From Halochromatium salexigens (GTDB lineage Bacteria; Pseudomonadota; Gammaproteobacteria; Chromatiales; Chromatiaceae), in assembly GCF_016653295.1 (NCBI RefSeq), contig NZ_NHSF01000059.1:421850-477736 (forward strand): a DNA stretch of 55,887 nucleotides, in the 5' to 3' direction. Each line of letters starts with the position of its first letter. The first letter of the stretch is position 1. Below are positions 43,405-51,908 of the stretch, in pieces. The translations under genes were made by a program, and so were the position numbers. Under the pieces are notes generated by a model that was given only the letters and a program-made list of their open reading frames with translations, had not been told where the DNA came from and ran no database searches.

Positions 43405-44523
43405 ATGCAACAGGCACCGCAGACGACGCCCGACCTTCGCATCCCGCTGCTCGACCTCGACCGCACCGGCTTCGAGGCTCTGACCGCTGGCTGGGGCTTC
43501 AAGCCGTTCCACGGGCGTAACCTGTTCCGCTGGGTGCACAAGCACGGCGTCTGCGATCTCGAGGCGATGAGCGATCTCTCCAAGGCCCTGCGCGAGCGCC
43601 TGGCCGCCGAGACACGCCTCGAGCTGCCGCGCGTGGCGCTCGAGCAGCCGTCACCCGATGGCACCGTCAAGTGGGTGTTCGAACTCCACGACGGCCAGCG
43701 CGTCGAGACCGTCTCCATCCCAGAGGAAAGCCGCAGCACGCTCTGCGTCTCCTCGCAGGTCGGCTGCGCGCTCGATTGTCGCTTCTGCGCCACCGCCCGC
43801 CAGGGCTTCAGCCGCAACCTGAGCACCGGCGAGATCATCGGCCAGGTCTGGCATGCCACGCGAGCACTCGGCAAACCGCCGACCAACGTCGTCATGATGG
43901 GCATGGGCGAGCCGCTGGCAAACTTCGACGCAGTGGTGCGGGCGATGGCGATCATGCAGGACGATTTTGCCTACATGCTGGCCAAGACGCGCGTGACCCT
44001 GTCGACCTCCGGGATCGTGCCGAACATCTACCGGCTCGCCGAACTCAGCGAGGTTTCGCTCGCCGTCTCGCTGCACGCGCCCGAGAACGCCTTGCGCGAT
44101 CAGCTCGTGCCGATCAATCGCAAATATCCCCTGGAAGAACTGATCCCCGCCTGCCGCGCCTACCTGCGCGGTGAGCCACGCCGCCGGGTGACCTGGGAAT
44201 ATGTCATGCTCAAGGACGTGAACGACAGTGATCGCCATGCCAAGGCCCTCATTCGGCTGCTCGAGGGCACGCCGTCGAAGGTCAACCTGATCCCCTTCAA
44301 CCCGTTTCCTGGCAGCGGCTTCGACACCAGCGATGCAGATCGCATCGAAGCCTTCCGGCAACGGCTCAAACGCTCCGGCCTGGTCGCCACCACGCGCAAG
44401 ACCCGTGGCGATGAGATCGCCGCCGCCTGCGGTCAGCTCATCGGCCAGGTGCGCAATCGTCGGCTACCGCGCGTCGACGCTGGACGCCCCGCGGCCGGAC
44501 TCCCCGTTCGCCTTGGTCCCTGA
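43405..44523 (+). CDS. rlmN: Dual-specificity RNA methyltransferase RlmN
   Basis: Radical SAM enzyme methylating A2503 of 23S rRNA and A37 of some tRNAs. The cluster motif is CALDCRFC (Cys at about residues 121, 125 and 128). The second substrate-binding Cys motif lies near the C-terminus in the region after TTRKTRGDEIAAACGQL. MGMGEPLANFD is a family hallmark. Length is 372 residues from the ATG at 43405; a TTG directly before would add one. It overlaps pilW by one base (TGATG). Confidence 0.96.
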   Translation: MQQAPQTTPDLRIPLLDLDRTGFEALTAGWGFKPFHGRNLFRWVHKHGVCDLEAMSDLSKALRERLAAETRLELPRVALEQPSPDGTVKWVFELHDGQRVETVSIPEESRSTLCVSSQVGCALDCRFCATARQGFSRNLSTGEIIGQVWHATRALGKPPTNVVMMGMGEPLANFDAVVRAMAIMQDDFAYMLAKTRVTLSTSGIVPNIYRLAELSEVSLAVSLHAPENALRDQLVPINRKYPLEELIPACRAYLRGEPRRRVTWEYVMLKDVNDSDRHAKALIRLLEGTPSKVNLIPFNPFPGSGFDTSDADRIEAFRQRLKRSGLVATTRKTRGDEIAAACGQLIGQVRNRRLPRVDAGRPAAGLPVRLGP

Positions 44524-45293
44524 TGCAACCCATGACCGGCCGCCGAGGGTCGCTCATCCCGGGCAGATTGAGCAGCCTGCTGTTGGTGCTCGCGCTGAGC
44601 GGCTGCGCCGGCGCGCTGGGGCAACGCGCAGAGGCGCCAGAGGACGAGAGCCCGGCCGATCTCTACGTCGAGCTGGCCACCGAGTACCTCCAGAGGGGGC
44701 AGCTGGAGACCGCGCTCGAACGGGCCCAGCAAGCGGTGGCCACCGACCGTGGCAGTGCGCGTGCGCACTATATCCTCGCCATCGTCCACCAGCGGCTCGG
44801 CCAGGGCGATGACGCCCAACGCGAGTTCGCCCAGGCGGTGAAACGCGCACCCCAGAATCCAGACTACCGCAACGCCTGGGGCGCGGTCCTGTGCGCTCAA
44901 GGTCGCCACGAGGCCGGGCTCGCCGAGATCACCGCCGCCCTTGCCGAGCCGCTCTACCAGGGCCAGGAAGTTGCCCTGATGAACGCCGCCGGCTGCTCGC
45001 GCAGGGCCGGTCGAGACGCCGATGTCGAGCGCTATCTACGAGCGGCACTGGAACATGACCCACGTTTTCCACCGGCGTTACTCGCGCTCGCCGAGCGTGA
45101 TTATCAGCATGGCGACTATCAAAGCGCACGATCGCTGATGGCGCGTTATTCTCATACGGGCGCGGCGACCCCCGAAGCACTCCTGCTCGCCGCGCGCATC
45201 GAGCGCCAGCTCGGCAACGCCCAACTCGCGCGCGAACTCGAGCGCACTTTGCGCCAGCGCTTCCCCCATTCACCCGAGGTGATAGAACTGTGA
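44523..45293 (+). CDS. pilW: Type IV pilus biogenesis/stability lipoprotein PilW (PilF)
   Basis: A 256-residue outer-membrane lipoprotein with a lipobox LALSGC (Cys 28), followed by about six TPR repeats (for example YVELATEYLQRGQLETALERA and ARAHYILAIVHQRLGQGDDA). It is the pilotin for assembly of the PilQ secretin. It lies between rlmN and rodZ, the order seen in Pseudomonas and relatives. Its stop overlaps the rodZ GTG start. No other pilus gene is in the window. Confidence 0.93.
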   Translation: MQPMTGRRGSLIPGRLSSLLLVLALSGCAGALGQRAEAPEDESPADLYVELATEYLQRGQLETALERAQQAVATDRGSARAHYILAIVHQRLGQGDDAQREFAQAVKRAPQNPDYRNAWGAVLCAQGRHEAGLAEITAALAEPLYQGQEVALMNAAGCSRRAGRDADVERYLRAALEHDPRFPPALLALAERDYQHGDYQSARSLMARYSHTGAATPEALLLAARIERQLGNAQLARELERTLRQRFPHSPEVIEL

Positions 45294-46468
45294 CCACGGC
45301 CGACGAGGCACCCGCGCCCACTCCCGAACACCCCACGCCCGGGCTCGCCGGTTCGGCGATTCCGGACTCACCCGGACGCGAGCTGCGCCAGGCGCGCCAA
45401 GCGCGCAAGCTCGACGTCTCCCATGTCGCCACGGCCCTGCGACTGACACCGCAGGTGGTCGAGGCGATCGAGCGCGACGACTACGCGCCATTGCCCAGCG
45501 CCACCTTCGTCTCCGGCTATATCCGCAGCTACGCACGGCTCGTGGGGCTCGACCCCGAGCCCCTGAATCAGAGCTTTCGGCGCCTCCATCCCAATGCCGA
45601 GCCGCCGCCACGCCATTTCGCGCGCAGCGAGCAAAACGGCGAGCAGACCGATGGTGGCGGCCTCGCCGGCGCGCTCGTCCTGGCCCTGATCGTGCTGGCC
45701 GCAGCGGCGGGCGGCTATGCCTGGTGGACCCTGCGTTCAGGGCCTGACGAGCCCGCGCAGCAGGCCGCGACGCCGGATCCCTCGGCGCCACCCTCCTTCT
45801 CCGCGAGCGACCCGCAGCGCGAGCTTGCGCCAGCGCCCGGAATGGATCGCGACACCGAGGCCCGCTCCCCGAGCGATCGGGCGCCGTCCGTCGTGAACGA
45901 ACCGCCCACCGAGGCTGACTCAGAGACCGGCTCCGAGCCCACCCTGGGCACCAGCCCCGATGTCAGGATGGCCGAACCGGGGGCTGAGCCGCCCACATCG
46001 GCCACCGACCCGATCCCCGAGGTCGCCGACAGCCCAGCCCTCGAGAGCACGCCAGCCGACTCTACCGTGGAGTCCCCGAGCGCCCCGCTACCCACGCCCC
46101 CCAGCCCGGAGGTCGAACGGCCCGCCTCGAGCGCGACACAGACACCCGCGGATGACGAGGAAGAGGCGGTCTCGGCACCGGCGGACTCGAGCGCCACCGC
46201 CATCGAACTGGGCTTCACCGGCCCCTGCTGGGTCGATATCCGCGACGCCACCGGCGAGGTCTTGTTGTTCGGCGAGATGAGCCGAGGCGACCGCGAGACG
46301 CTCGCCGGCGAGCCGCCGTACTCGCTGGTGATCGGCAACGCGGCCGCCGTCGAGCTGACCGTCGGCGGGGCACCCTATGACCTGCGCTCGGTTGCACGTG
46401 GTAATGTGGCCCGCTTCGAACTCGATCCCGCCGAGATCAGCTCTCGCACACCCGACGCGACCGACTAG
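45290..46468 (+). CDS. rodZ: Cell-shape protein RodZ
   Basis: A 392-residue bitopic membrane protein linking MreB to the elongation machinery. Residues about 25-95 are a helix-turn-helix domain ([19 protein letters not shown] and [16 protein letters not shown]). A transmembrane helix lies at about 123-145. A Pro/Ser/Thr/Glu-rich periplasmic stretch of about 150 residues follows, and then the C-terminal domain ([19 protein letters not shown]). The GTG start overlaps the pilW stop by three bases. The next gene is hisS, 11 bp on; ispG, usual in between, is missing. Confidence 0.93.
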   Translation: MTTADEAPAPTPEHPTPGLAGSAIPDSPGRELRQARQARKLDVSHVATALRLTPQVVEAIERDDYAPLPSATFVSGYIRSYARLVGLDPEPLNQSFRRLHPNAEPPPRHFARSEQNGEQTDGGGLAGALVLALIVLAAAAGGYAWWTLRSGPDEPAQQAATPDPSAPPSFSASDPQRELAPAPGMDRDTEARSPSDRAPSVVNEPPTEADSETGSEPTLGTSPDVRMAEPGAEPPTSATDPIPEVADSPALESTPADSTVESPSAPLPTPPSPEVERPASSATQTPADDEEEAVSAPADSSATAIELGFTGPCWVDIRDATGEVLLFGEMSRGDRETLAGEPPYSLVIGNAAAVELTVGGAPYDLRSVARGNVARFELDPAEISSRTPDATD

Positions 46469-46479
46469 GACAGCAAGCG

Positions 46480-47778
46480 ATGGCAAGGCAGACCCCCCTG
46501 CGCGCAATCCGTGGCATGCACGACCTGCTCCCGGACCAGAGCGCGCGCTGGCAACAGCTCGAGGACCGCGCCCGCGCGGTGCTCGAGCGCTACGGCTACC
46601 AGGAGATGCGCACCCCCCTGGTCGAGCAGAGCGAGCTGTTCAAGCGCTCGATCGGAGAAGTCACCGATATCGTCGAAAAGGAGATGTACAGCTTCGAGGA
46701 TCGCGGCGGGGACCAGCTCAGCCTGCGCCCCGAAGGCACCGCGAGCTGCGTGCGCGCGGCGATCGAGCACGGCCTCCTGGAGCAACCCCGGCGCATCTGG
46801 TATCGCGGGCCGATGTTTCGCCGCGAGCGCCCGCAGCGCGGTCGCTACCGCCAGTTCCACCAGATCGGCGTCGAGGTCTTCGGCCTCGGCGGCCCGGATA
46901 TCGACCTCGAGGTGATCCTGCTCACGCACCGGCTCTGGCAGGCTCTGGGCCTCGGCGACCTGCGGCTCGAGATCAACAGCCTCGGCGACAGCGCCGAGCG
47001 CGCCGACTATCGCGAGCAACTGGTCGCCTATCTGCGCGCCCACGAGGATCGACTCGATGATGACAGCCGCCGGCGCCTGGAGACCAACCCCTTGCGCGTG
47101 CTGGACTCGAAGAATCCAGACCTGCAAGCCCTCCTCGCCTCGGCGCCCAGCCTGCACGCGGCCCTGGGCCGCGACTCACGCGCGCATTTCGAGGCGCTCT
47201 GTGCCGGGCTCGAGCGCGCCGGCATCGCCTACGAGATCAATCCCCGCCTGGTGCGCGGGCTCGACTACTACAATCGCACCGTCTTCGAATGGATCACCGA
47301 CGCGCTCGGCGCCCAAGGCACGGTCTGTGCCGGCGGCCGCTACGATGGGCTCGTCGAACAGCTCGGCGGACGCGCGACCCCGGCGGTCGGCTTCGCCCTT
47401 GGGCTCGAACGGCTGCTCGAACTCAGCGACAGCGCGCCACCGGCGAGCATCGATGCCTATTTGATCGCCGTCGGCGAACAGGCCAGCGCGGCCGCGATGC
47501 CCATCGCCGAACGGATCCGCGACGCCCTGCCCGCGCTGCGGTTGATCTGCCATTGCGGCGGCGGTAGCTTCAAGAGCCAATTCAAACGCGCCGATCGCAG
47601 CGGTGCACGGGTCGCGCTGGTGCTTGGCGATGACGAGCTGGCTCAGGGACGCATCGGCATCAAGCCGCTGCGCGCGCCTCAAGATGATCGCACGCAGGCC
47701 AGCACCGATCAGGCCAAAGCCGAGCAGACCAGCGTCGCGCTCGACGCCTTGGCCGAGCAGTTGCCCCGCTTCCTCTAG
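46480..47778 (+). CDS. hisS: Histidyl-tRNA synthetase
   Basis: Class II synthetase of 432 residues. Motif 2 lies in [20 protein letters not shown], the His-specific signatures are [15 protein letters not shown] and [14 protein letters not shown], and the C-terminal anticodon-binding domain follows. The start [19 protein letters not shown] is typical. It follows rodZ by 11 bp and precedes yfgM by 42 bp. Confidence 0.97.
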   Translation: MARQTPLRAIRGMHDLLPDQSARWQQLEDRARAVLERYGYQEMRTPLVEQSELFKRSIGEVTDIVEKEMYSFEDRGGDQLSLRPEGTASCVRAAIEHGLLEQPRRIWYRGPMFRRERPQRGRYRQFHQIGVEVFGLGGPDIDLEVILLTHRLWQALGLGDLRLEINSLGDSAERADYREQLVAYLRAHEDRLDDDSRRRLETNPLRVLDSKNPDLQALLASAPSLHAALGRDSRAHFEALCAGLERAGIAYEINPRLVRGLDYYNRTVFEWITDALGAQGTVCAGGRYDGLVEQLGGRATPAVGFALGLERLLELSDSAPPASIDAYLIAVGEQASAAAMPIAERIRDALPALRLICHCGGGSFKSQFKRADRSGARVALVLGDDELAQGRIGIKPLRAPQDDRTQASTDQAKAEQTSVALDALAEQLPRFL

Positions 47779-47820
47779 GGCGCGACCCTCCCCGACCATA
47801 AGACAAGCAACAGGACTCCC

Positions 47821-48462
47821 ATGGCAGAGCTGACCACAGACGACGAAACCGTCGAAGCAATCAAAAAATGGTGGAAGGAGAACGGCACCGCCGTGATCGC
47901 CGGTCTCGTCATCGGGCTGGTCGTGGTCTTCGGCTGGCGCGCCTGGATCAATCATCAGGAACAGGTTGGCCAGCGCGCCTCGCTCGCCTTCGAGCAGTTG
48001 CTGATGGCCGCAAACAGGGGTCAGCATGACGCGGCGGTCAAGCAGACCGAGGCGCTGATCGACGCGCATGCCAAGACGCCCTACGCCGCCCTCGCCGAAC
48101 TGACGCTCGCCAAGGTCCGAATCGCGCAGGATGACCTCGACGGGGCCGCCGAGGCGCTGCGCTCGGCCGTGGAGCGCGCGCCGAATCCGGGCCTGGCGAA
48201 GCTCGCCGCTTTCCGGCTCGCGCGCGTGCTGATCGCCAATGAGGCCTTCGAGGACGCGCTCGCGGTCATCGAGCGGCATGATGATGGCGGCGCCTTCAGC
48301 GCCGATTTCGCCGGCTTGCGCGGCGATATCGCGCTCGCCCAGGGCGAGACCGCCGACGCGCGCGCGGCCTACGAGGCCGCGCTCGCCGGCGGCGCCGGGC
48401 TCTCGCGGCTGATCGAACTCAAACTCCAAGACCTGCCGGCAGCGAACGACCGCTCCTCCTGA
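47821..48462 (+). CDS. yfgM: YfgM-type TPR ancillary membrane protein
   Basis: A 213-residue protein with a short cytoplasmic N-terminus (TTDDETVEAIKKWWKENG), one transmembrane helix (AVIAGLVIGLVVVFGW, about residues 22-40) and a periplasmic TPR-like domain. In E. coli YfgM binds the Sec translocon with PpiD and passes substrates to periplasmic chaperones. It lies 5 bp before bamB, matching the conserved hisS-yfgM-bamB-der order. Confidence 0.93.
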   Translation: MAELTTDDETVEAIKKWWKENGTAVIAGLVIGLVVVFGWRAWINHQEQVGQRASLAFEQLLMAANRGQHDAAVKQTEALIDAHAKTPYAALAELTLAKVRIAQDDLDGAAEALRSAVERAPNPGLAKLAAFRLARVLIANEAFEDALAVIERHDDGGAFSADFAGLRGDIALAQGETADARAAYEAALAGGAGLSRLIELKLQDLPAANDRSS

Positions 48463-48467
48463 CCATC

Positions 48468-49730
48468 ATGAACAGCCATCGACCCCTTTGCACACGGCGG
48501 CGCGCGCTCCTGCTCGCGCTCGGTGGCAGCGTGCTGTTGCAAGGGTGCGGCAGCCTCGGCTGGATCGGCCTCGGGCGCAACAAGCCTCCGAGGCCCCCCA
48601 CCGAGCTGGCCAAGACGGCGCCCCAAGCGGTCCAGATCCGCCCCCTCTGGTCGACGCGCATCGGCAAGGGACAGGAAGGGCGCACGCTCAGTCTGCGCCC
48701 TGCCGTGGCCGGCAATCGGGTCTATGCCGCCGACCACAGCGGCAGGGTCGTCGCCCTCGCTGCCGCCGATGGCCGCCCGCTCTGGGAGCGCGACGAGCGG
48801 CGCATGCCGTTCAGCGGCGGCCCCGATGTCGATGGCGAGCAACTGGTGGTCGGCGCCTCCAATGGCCAGGTGCTGCTGCTCTCGACCCGTGATGGCAGCC
48901 AACGCTGGCGCGCCCAGCTCGGCAGCGAGGTGCTCTCGGTGCCGCGCATCATCGGCGACCTCGTCGTCGTCCACACCATCGACGACAGTGTCTACGCCCT
49001 GGAACTCAGCGATGGCAGCGAGCGCTGGCGCTTCGGCTATCAGGCACCGATCCTGACCCTGCGCGGCAGCAGCACCCCTGCCGTCGGCCCTAACGGGATC
49101 ATCGTCGGCGTCTCCAAGGGTCGACTGATCTACCTCGACCCCGAGCAAGGGGTGCCGATCTGGGAGGTCATGATCTCGCCACCGAGCGGGCGCACCGAAC
49201 TCGAGCGCATCGCCGATATCGACACCGACCCGGTGGTGGTCGGCGAGCAGGTCTTCGTCGCCAGCTTCAACGGCGACCTGGCGGCCGTCGACATCAACAG
49301 CGGCACGGTGCGCTGGCGGCGCGAACTCTCGGCGCACGCCGGGCTGGCGGCGAGCGCTGATGCGCTCTATATCACCGACTCCGATGACCAGCTCTGGGCC
49401 GCCGATCCCACCGATGGCGCCGGACGCTGGCGCCAAGACGACTTGCGCTATCGCCGTCTGACAGCGCCGGTGGTGGTTGGTGATGCCCTGGTGGTCGGTG
49501 ACCTCGAGGGCTATGTGCATTGGGTATCGCCCCGTGATGGACGCCTGCTGGGCCGCACGCGCGTGGGCAAGGCGGCGGTGGCCTCCACTCCAGTCGTTGC
49601 CGGCCAGACGCTCTATGTGCAGTTGGCGAATGGCACGATCGCTGCGGTGCGCGCAACAGGGACTCCAACGGGCGCGCGTTCAGAGACACCTCCAGCAGCC
49701 GAGACAGCCGCGTCGGCTAGACAGGATTGA
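48468..49730 (+). CDS. bamB: Outer membrane assembly lipoprotein BamB
   Basis: A 420-residue lipoprotein of the BAM complex. The signal peptide has a twin-Arg-containing basic start and a lipobox LLQGC (Cys 27). The body is an eight-bladed PQQ-type propeller with repeats such as [30 protein letters not shown] and [16 protein letters not shown] Pro/Ala/Thr-rich tail of about 25 residues ends it. It is followed closely by der. Confidence 0.95.
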   Translation: MNSHRPLCTRRRALLLALGGSVLLQGCGSLGWIGLGRNKPPRPPTELAKTAPQAVQIRPLWSTRIGKGQEGRTLSLRPAVAGNRVYAADHSGRVVALAAADGRPLWERDERRMPFSGGPDVDGEQLVVGASNGQVLLLSTRDGSQRWRAQLGSEVLSVPRIIGDLVVVHTIDDSVYALELSDGSERWRFGYQAPILTLRGSSTPAVGPNGIIVGVSKGRLIYLDPEQGVPIWEVMISPPSGRTELERIADIDTDPVVVGEQVFVASFNGDLAAVDINSGTVRWRRELSAHAGLAASADALYITDSDDQLWAADPTDGAGRWRQDDLRYRRLTAPVVVGDALVVGDLEGYVHWVSPRDGRLLGRTRVGKAAVASTPVVAGQTLYVQLANGTIAAVRATGTPTGARSETPPAAETAASARQD

Positions 49731-49735
49731 CCGCC

Positions 49736-51139
49736 ATGCTGCCCGTCTTCGCGCTGGTCGGTCGGCCGAATGTCGGCAAGTCGACCCTGTTCAATCGGCT
49801 CACGCGCACTCGCGATGCCTTGGTGGCCGATGTGCCGGGGCTCACGCGCGATCGCCAATACGGCATCGGCCGCGTTGGCCCCGGGCCCTATGTGGTGGTC
49901 GATACCGGCGGCATCAGCGGTGGGGAGGGCATCGAGGCCTTGAGCGAGCAGCAGGTGCGCATCGCGATCACGGAGGCCGATCACCTGCTCTTCCTCGTTG
50001 ATACGCGCGATGGGACCACGCCCGCCGATCTTGAGATCGCCGCGCAGCTGCGCCGCACCGGCAAGCCGGTGACCCTGGTCGCGAACAAGGTCGATCACCT
50101 GGATTGGACCCTGGCCGCCGGTGAGCTGCATCAGCTCGGCCTCGGTGACCCACAGCCGATCGCGGCCTTGCAGGGGCGCGGTGTCTCGGCGCTCATCAGC
50201 GGGATCTTCGCGACTCTGCCCGCAGGCGAGGAGGCGGCCTGCGCCGAGACCGAGGAGGCGACCACCGAGGCGGTCCGGGTCGCCGTGGTCGGGCGGCCGA
50301 ACGCCGGCAAATCGACCCTGATCAATCGGCTGCTCGGCGAGGAACGGGTGGTCGTCTACGACAGCCCAGGCACCACGCGCGACAGCATCGAAATACCCTT
50401 CGCGGTGGGTGAGCGCCAGTATCGCCTGATCGACACCGCCGGCATGCGCCGGCGGGCGCGGATCAGCGAAGCGATCGAGCATTTCAGCGTCATCAAGACA
50501 TTGCAAGCCATCGAGGCCTGCCATGTCGCCATCCTGGTCCTGGATGCCCACGCCGGCATCGGCGAGCAGGATGCGACCTTGGCCGCGCATTTGATCGACA
50601 GCGGCCGGGCGCTGGTGATGGCGGTGAATAAGTGGGATGGGCTCACGCCTGATGCCCGTTCGGCGCTGAAAATCGCCATCGAGCGGCGCTTACCCTTCCT
50701 GGATTTCGCTGAGCAGCATCGGATCTCGGCACTCCATGGCAGCGGCGTCGGCTTGCTCCTGGAGGCCGCCGATCGGGCCTATGCGAGCGCCATGCGCACC
50801 CTGCCCACGCCGCTGTTGACGCGGCTCTTGGAGGATGCCGTGGGCGAGCATGCGCCACCGCTGGTGCGCGGGCGCCGGATCAAGCTGCGTTATGCGCACC
50901 AGGGTGGGCGCAATCCGCCGATCATCGTCATCCATGGCAACCAGACCGAAGCACTCCCAGACAGCTATCAGCGCTATCTGATCAAGCGCCTGCGCGAGGC
51001 GCTGCGCTTGCAGGGCACGCCGCTACGCCTGGAGCTAAAAAGCGGCACCAACCCGTTCGCTGGGCGCAAGAATACCCTCACGCCGCGTCAGCGCCAGAAG
51101 CGCGGACGATTGCGTGCCTTTGTAAAAGGCAAACGTTAG
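49736..51139 (+). CDS. der: Ribosome assembly GTPase Der (EngA)
   Basis: A 467-residue protein with two GTPase domains in tandem. First domain: [12 protein letters not shown] and NKVD. Second domain: [12 protein letters not shown] and NKWD. A KH-like C-terminal domain ends in a basic tail ([17 protein letters not shown]). It is needed for 50S subunit maturation. The ATG at 49736 is preferred; a TTG overlapping the bamB stop would add three residues. It is the last gene of the plus-strand run. A short hairpin (51148-51163, AAAGCC/GGCTTT) follows without a T run. Confidence 0.97.
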   Translation: MLPVFALVGRPNVGKSTLFNRLTRTRDALVADVPGLTRDRQYGIGRVGPGPYVVVDTGGISGGEGIEALSEQQVRIAITEADHLLFLVDTRDGTTPADLEIAAQLRRTGKPVTLVANKVDHLDWTLAAGELHQLGLGDPQPIAALQGRGVSALISGIFATLPAGEEAACAETEEATTEAVRVAVVGRPNAGKSTLINRLLGEERVVVYDSPGTTRDSIEIPFAVGERQYRLIDTAGMRRRARISEAIEHFSVIKTLQAIEACHVAILVLDAHAGIGEQDATLAAHLIDSGRALVMAVNKWDGLTPDARSALKIAIERRLPFLDFAEQHRISALHGSGVGLLLEAADRAYASAMRTLPTPLLTRLLEDAVGEHAPPLVRGRRIKLRYAHQGGRNPPIIVIHGNQTEALPDSYQRYLIKRLREALRLQGTPLRLELKSGTNPFAGRKNTLTPRQRQKRGRLRAFVKGKR

Positions 51140-51279
51140 AGAAGGAGAAAGCCAGTTGGCTTTCAGAGCCGGGCGTCGAACGGACAGCGATAAAGTCTTT
51201 GCGAGCCGAAGATCCGTCGGCGCTGCTCGGCCAACGAGCCGCATGTTGGACGGTCATCGTGGCCGAGCGTTGGTCGGCA

Positions 51280-51681
51280 TCAAGCAGCCAAAGGCGTCAA
51301 ATGCTCTTCCTTGAACTGCTGGCGGTGTTCGGCATTTTTCGGGTCGTAGCCATTGGCGGCCATTTTGTTGGTGAGCCATTGTGGCATCCGCCCCCGGGTA
51401 TAGACATTCTCGGGGTTGTCCGGATCGGCATACTTGGTGTAGCTGCTGTTGTTTTTAGCGCTGGTGGCGCGGCGGCGTTTTGCCTTTCCACCGCTAATCA
51501 GGTTGGCGATCTCGTCCACATCATGGCCGCGCCCGATGATCATCTCTTTGATCTCGGCGGCGAGTTCTTTACTTTCTTCTTTTTGCCGCTCCTTGAGCGC
51601 TCGCTCGAGGGCGGCTTGGTCTTGTTTGAGTTGCTCGAGATGGGCTTGGATCTCTTCCGCGCTGCGGTATTCGTCGTTCAT
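51280..51681 (-). CDS. H-NS-family nucleoid protein
   Basis: A 133-residue protein. Residues about 5-55 form a charged coiled coil (EEIQAHLEQLKQDQAALERA) for oligomerisation. The C-terminal part (KYADPDNPENVYTRGRMPQW) is the H-NS DNA-binding signature, with RGRMP where the AT-hook-like RGRxP loop stands. The ATG at 51681 has GAGGGA six nt upstream; a longer frame to 51732 is less likely. It converges on der. H-NS proteins silence AT-rich, acquired DNA. Its gene is somewhat lower in GC than the neighbours. A TTGAAA at 51776-51781 (minus strand) may be its -35 box. Confidence 0.85.
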   Translation of the reverse strand: MNDEYRSAEEIQAHLEQLKQDQAALERALKERQKEESKELAAEIKEMIIGRGHDVDEIANLISGGKAKRRRATSAKNNSSYTKYADPDNPENVYTRGRMPQWLTNKMAANGYDPKNAEHRQQFKEEHLTPLAA

Positions 51682-51848
51682 CAGTGGTCCCTCGATGAGG
51701 TTGTTTTGTGGAGCTAAACCATGGCGCTTCAAAGCACGCTGGTTATCTCTTTATCATTCCTGTTATCGGCGCGGATTTCAAGTGTCTTTGTGGGGTTGAG
51801 GGGCAGGCCTCAGGGAAAGCGCCAACCCTGTGCCGGGGATGGCGGTCA

Positions 51849-51876
51849 CTGACAGGTAACGCCGTGAGGCTATAAT
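51849..51876 (+). promoter_or_regulatory. Sigma-70 promoter of the GGDEF-EAL gene
   Basis: CTGACA (51849-51854) is followed after 16 bp by a perfect TATAAT (51871-51876). The start would lie near 51883, giving a leader of about 26 nt before the ATG at 51909, which has AGGA seven nt upstream. Confidence 0.7.
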
Positions 51877-51908
51877 CCTTTCGTGTTCATCGGCAACAGG
51901 ACCATTCC

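Noticed and set aside
51148-51163. AAAGCC/GGCTTT hairpin after der as an intrinsic terminator
   Set aside because: The stem is 6 bp with a four-base loop and no T run follows on either strand, so it is not listed as a terminator.
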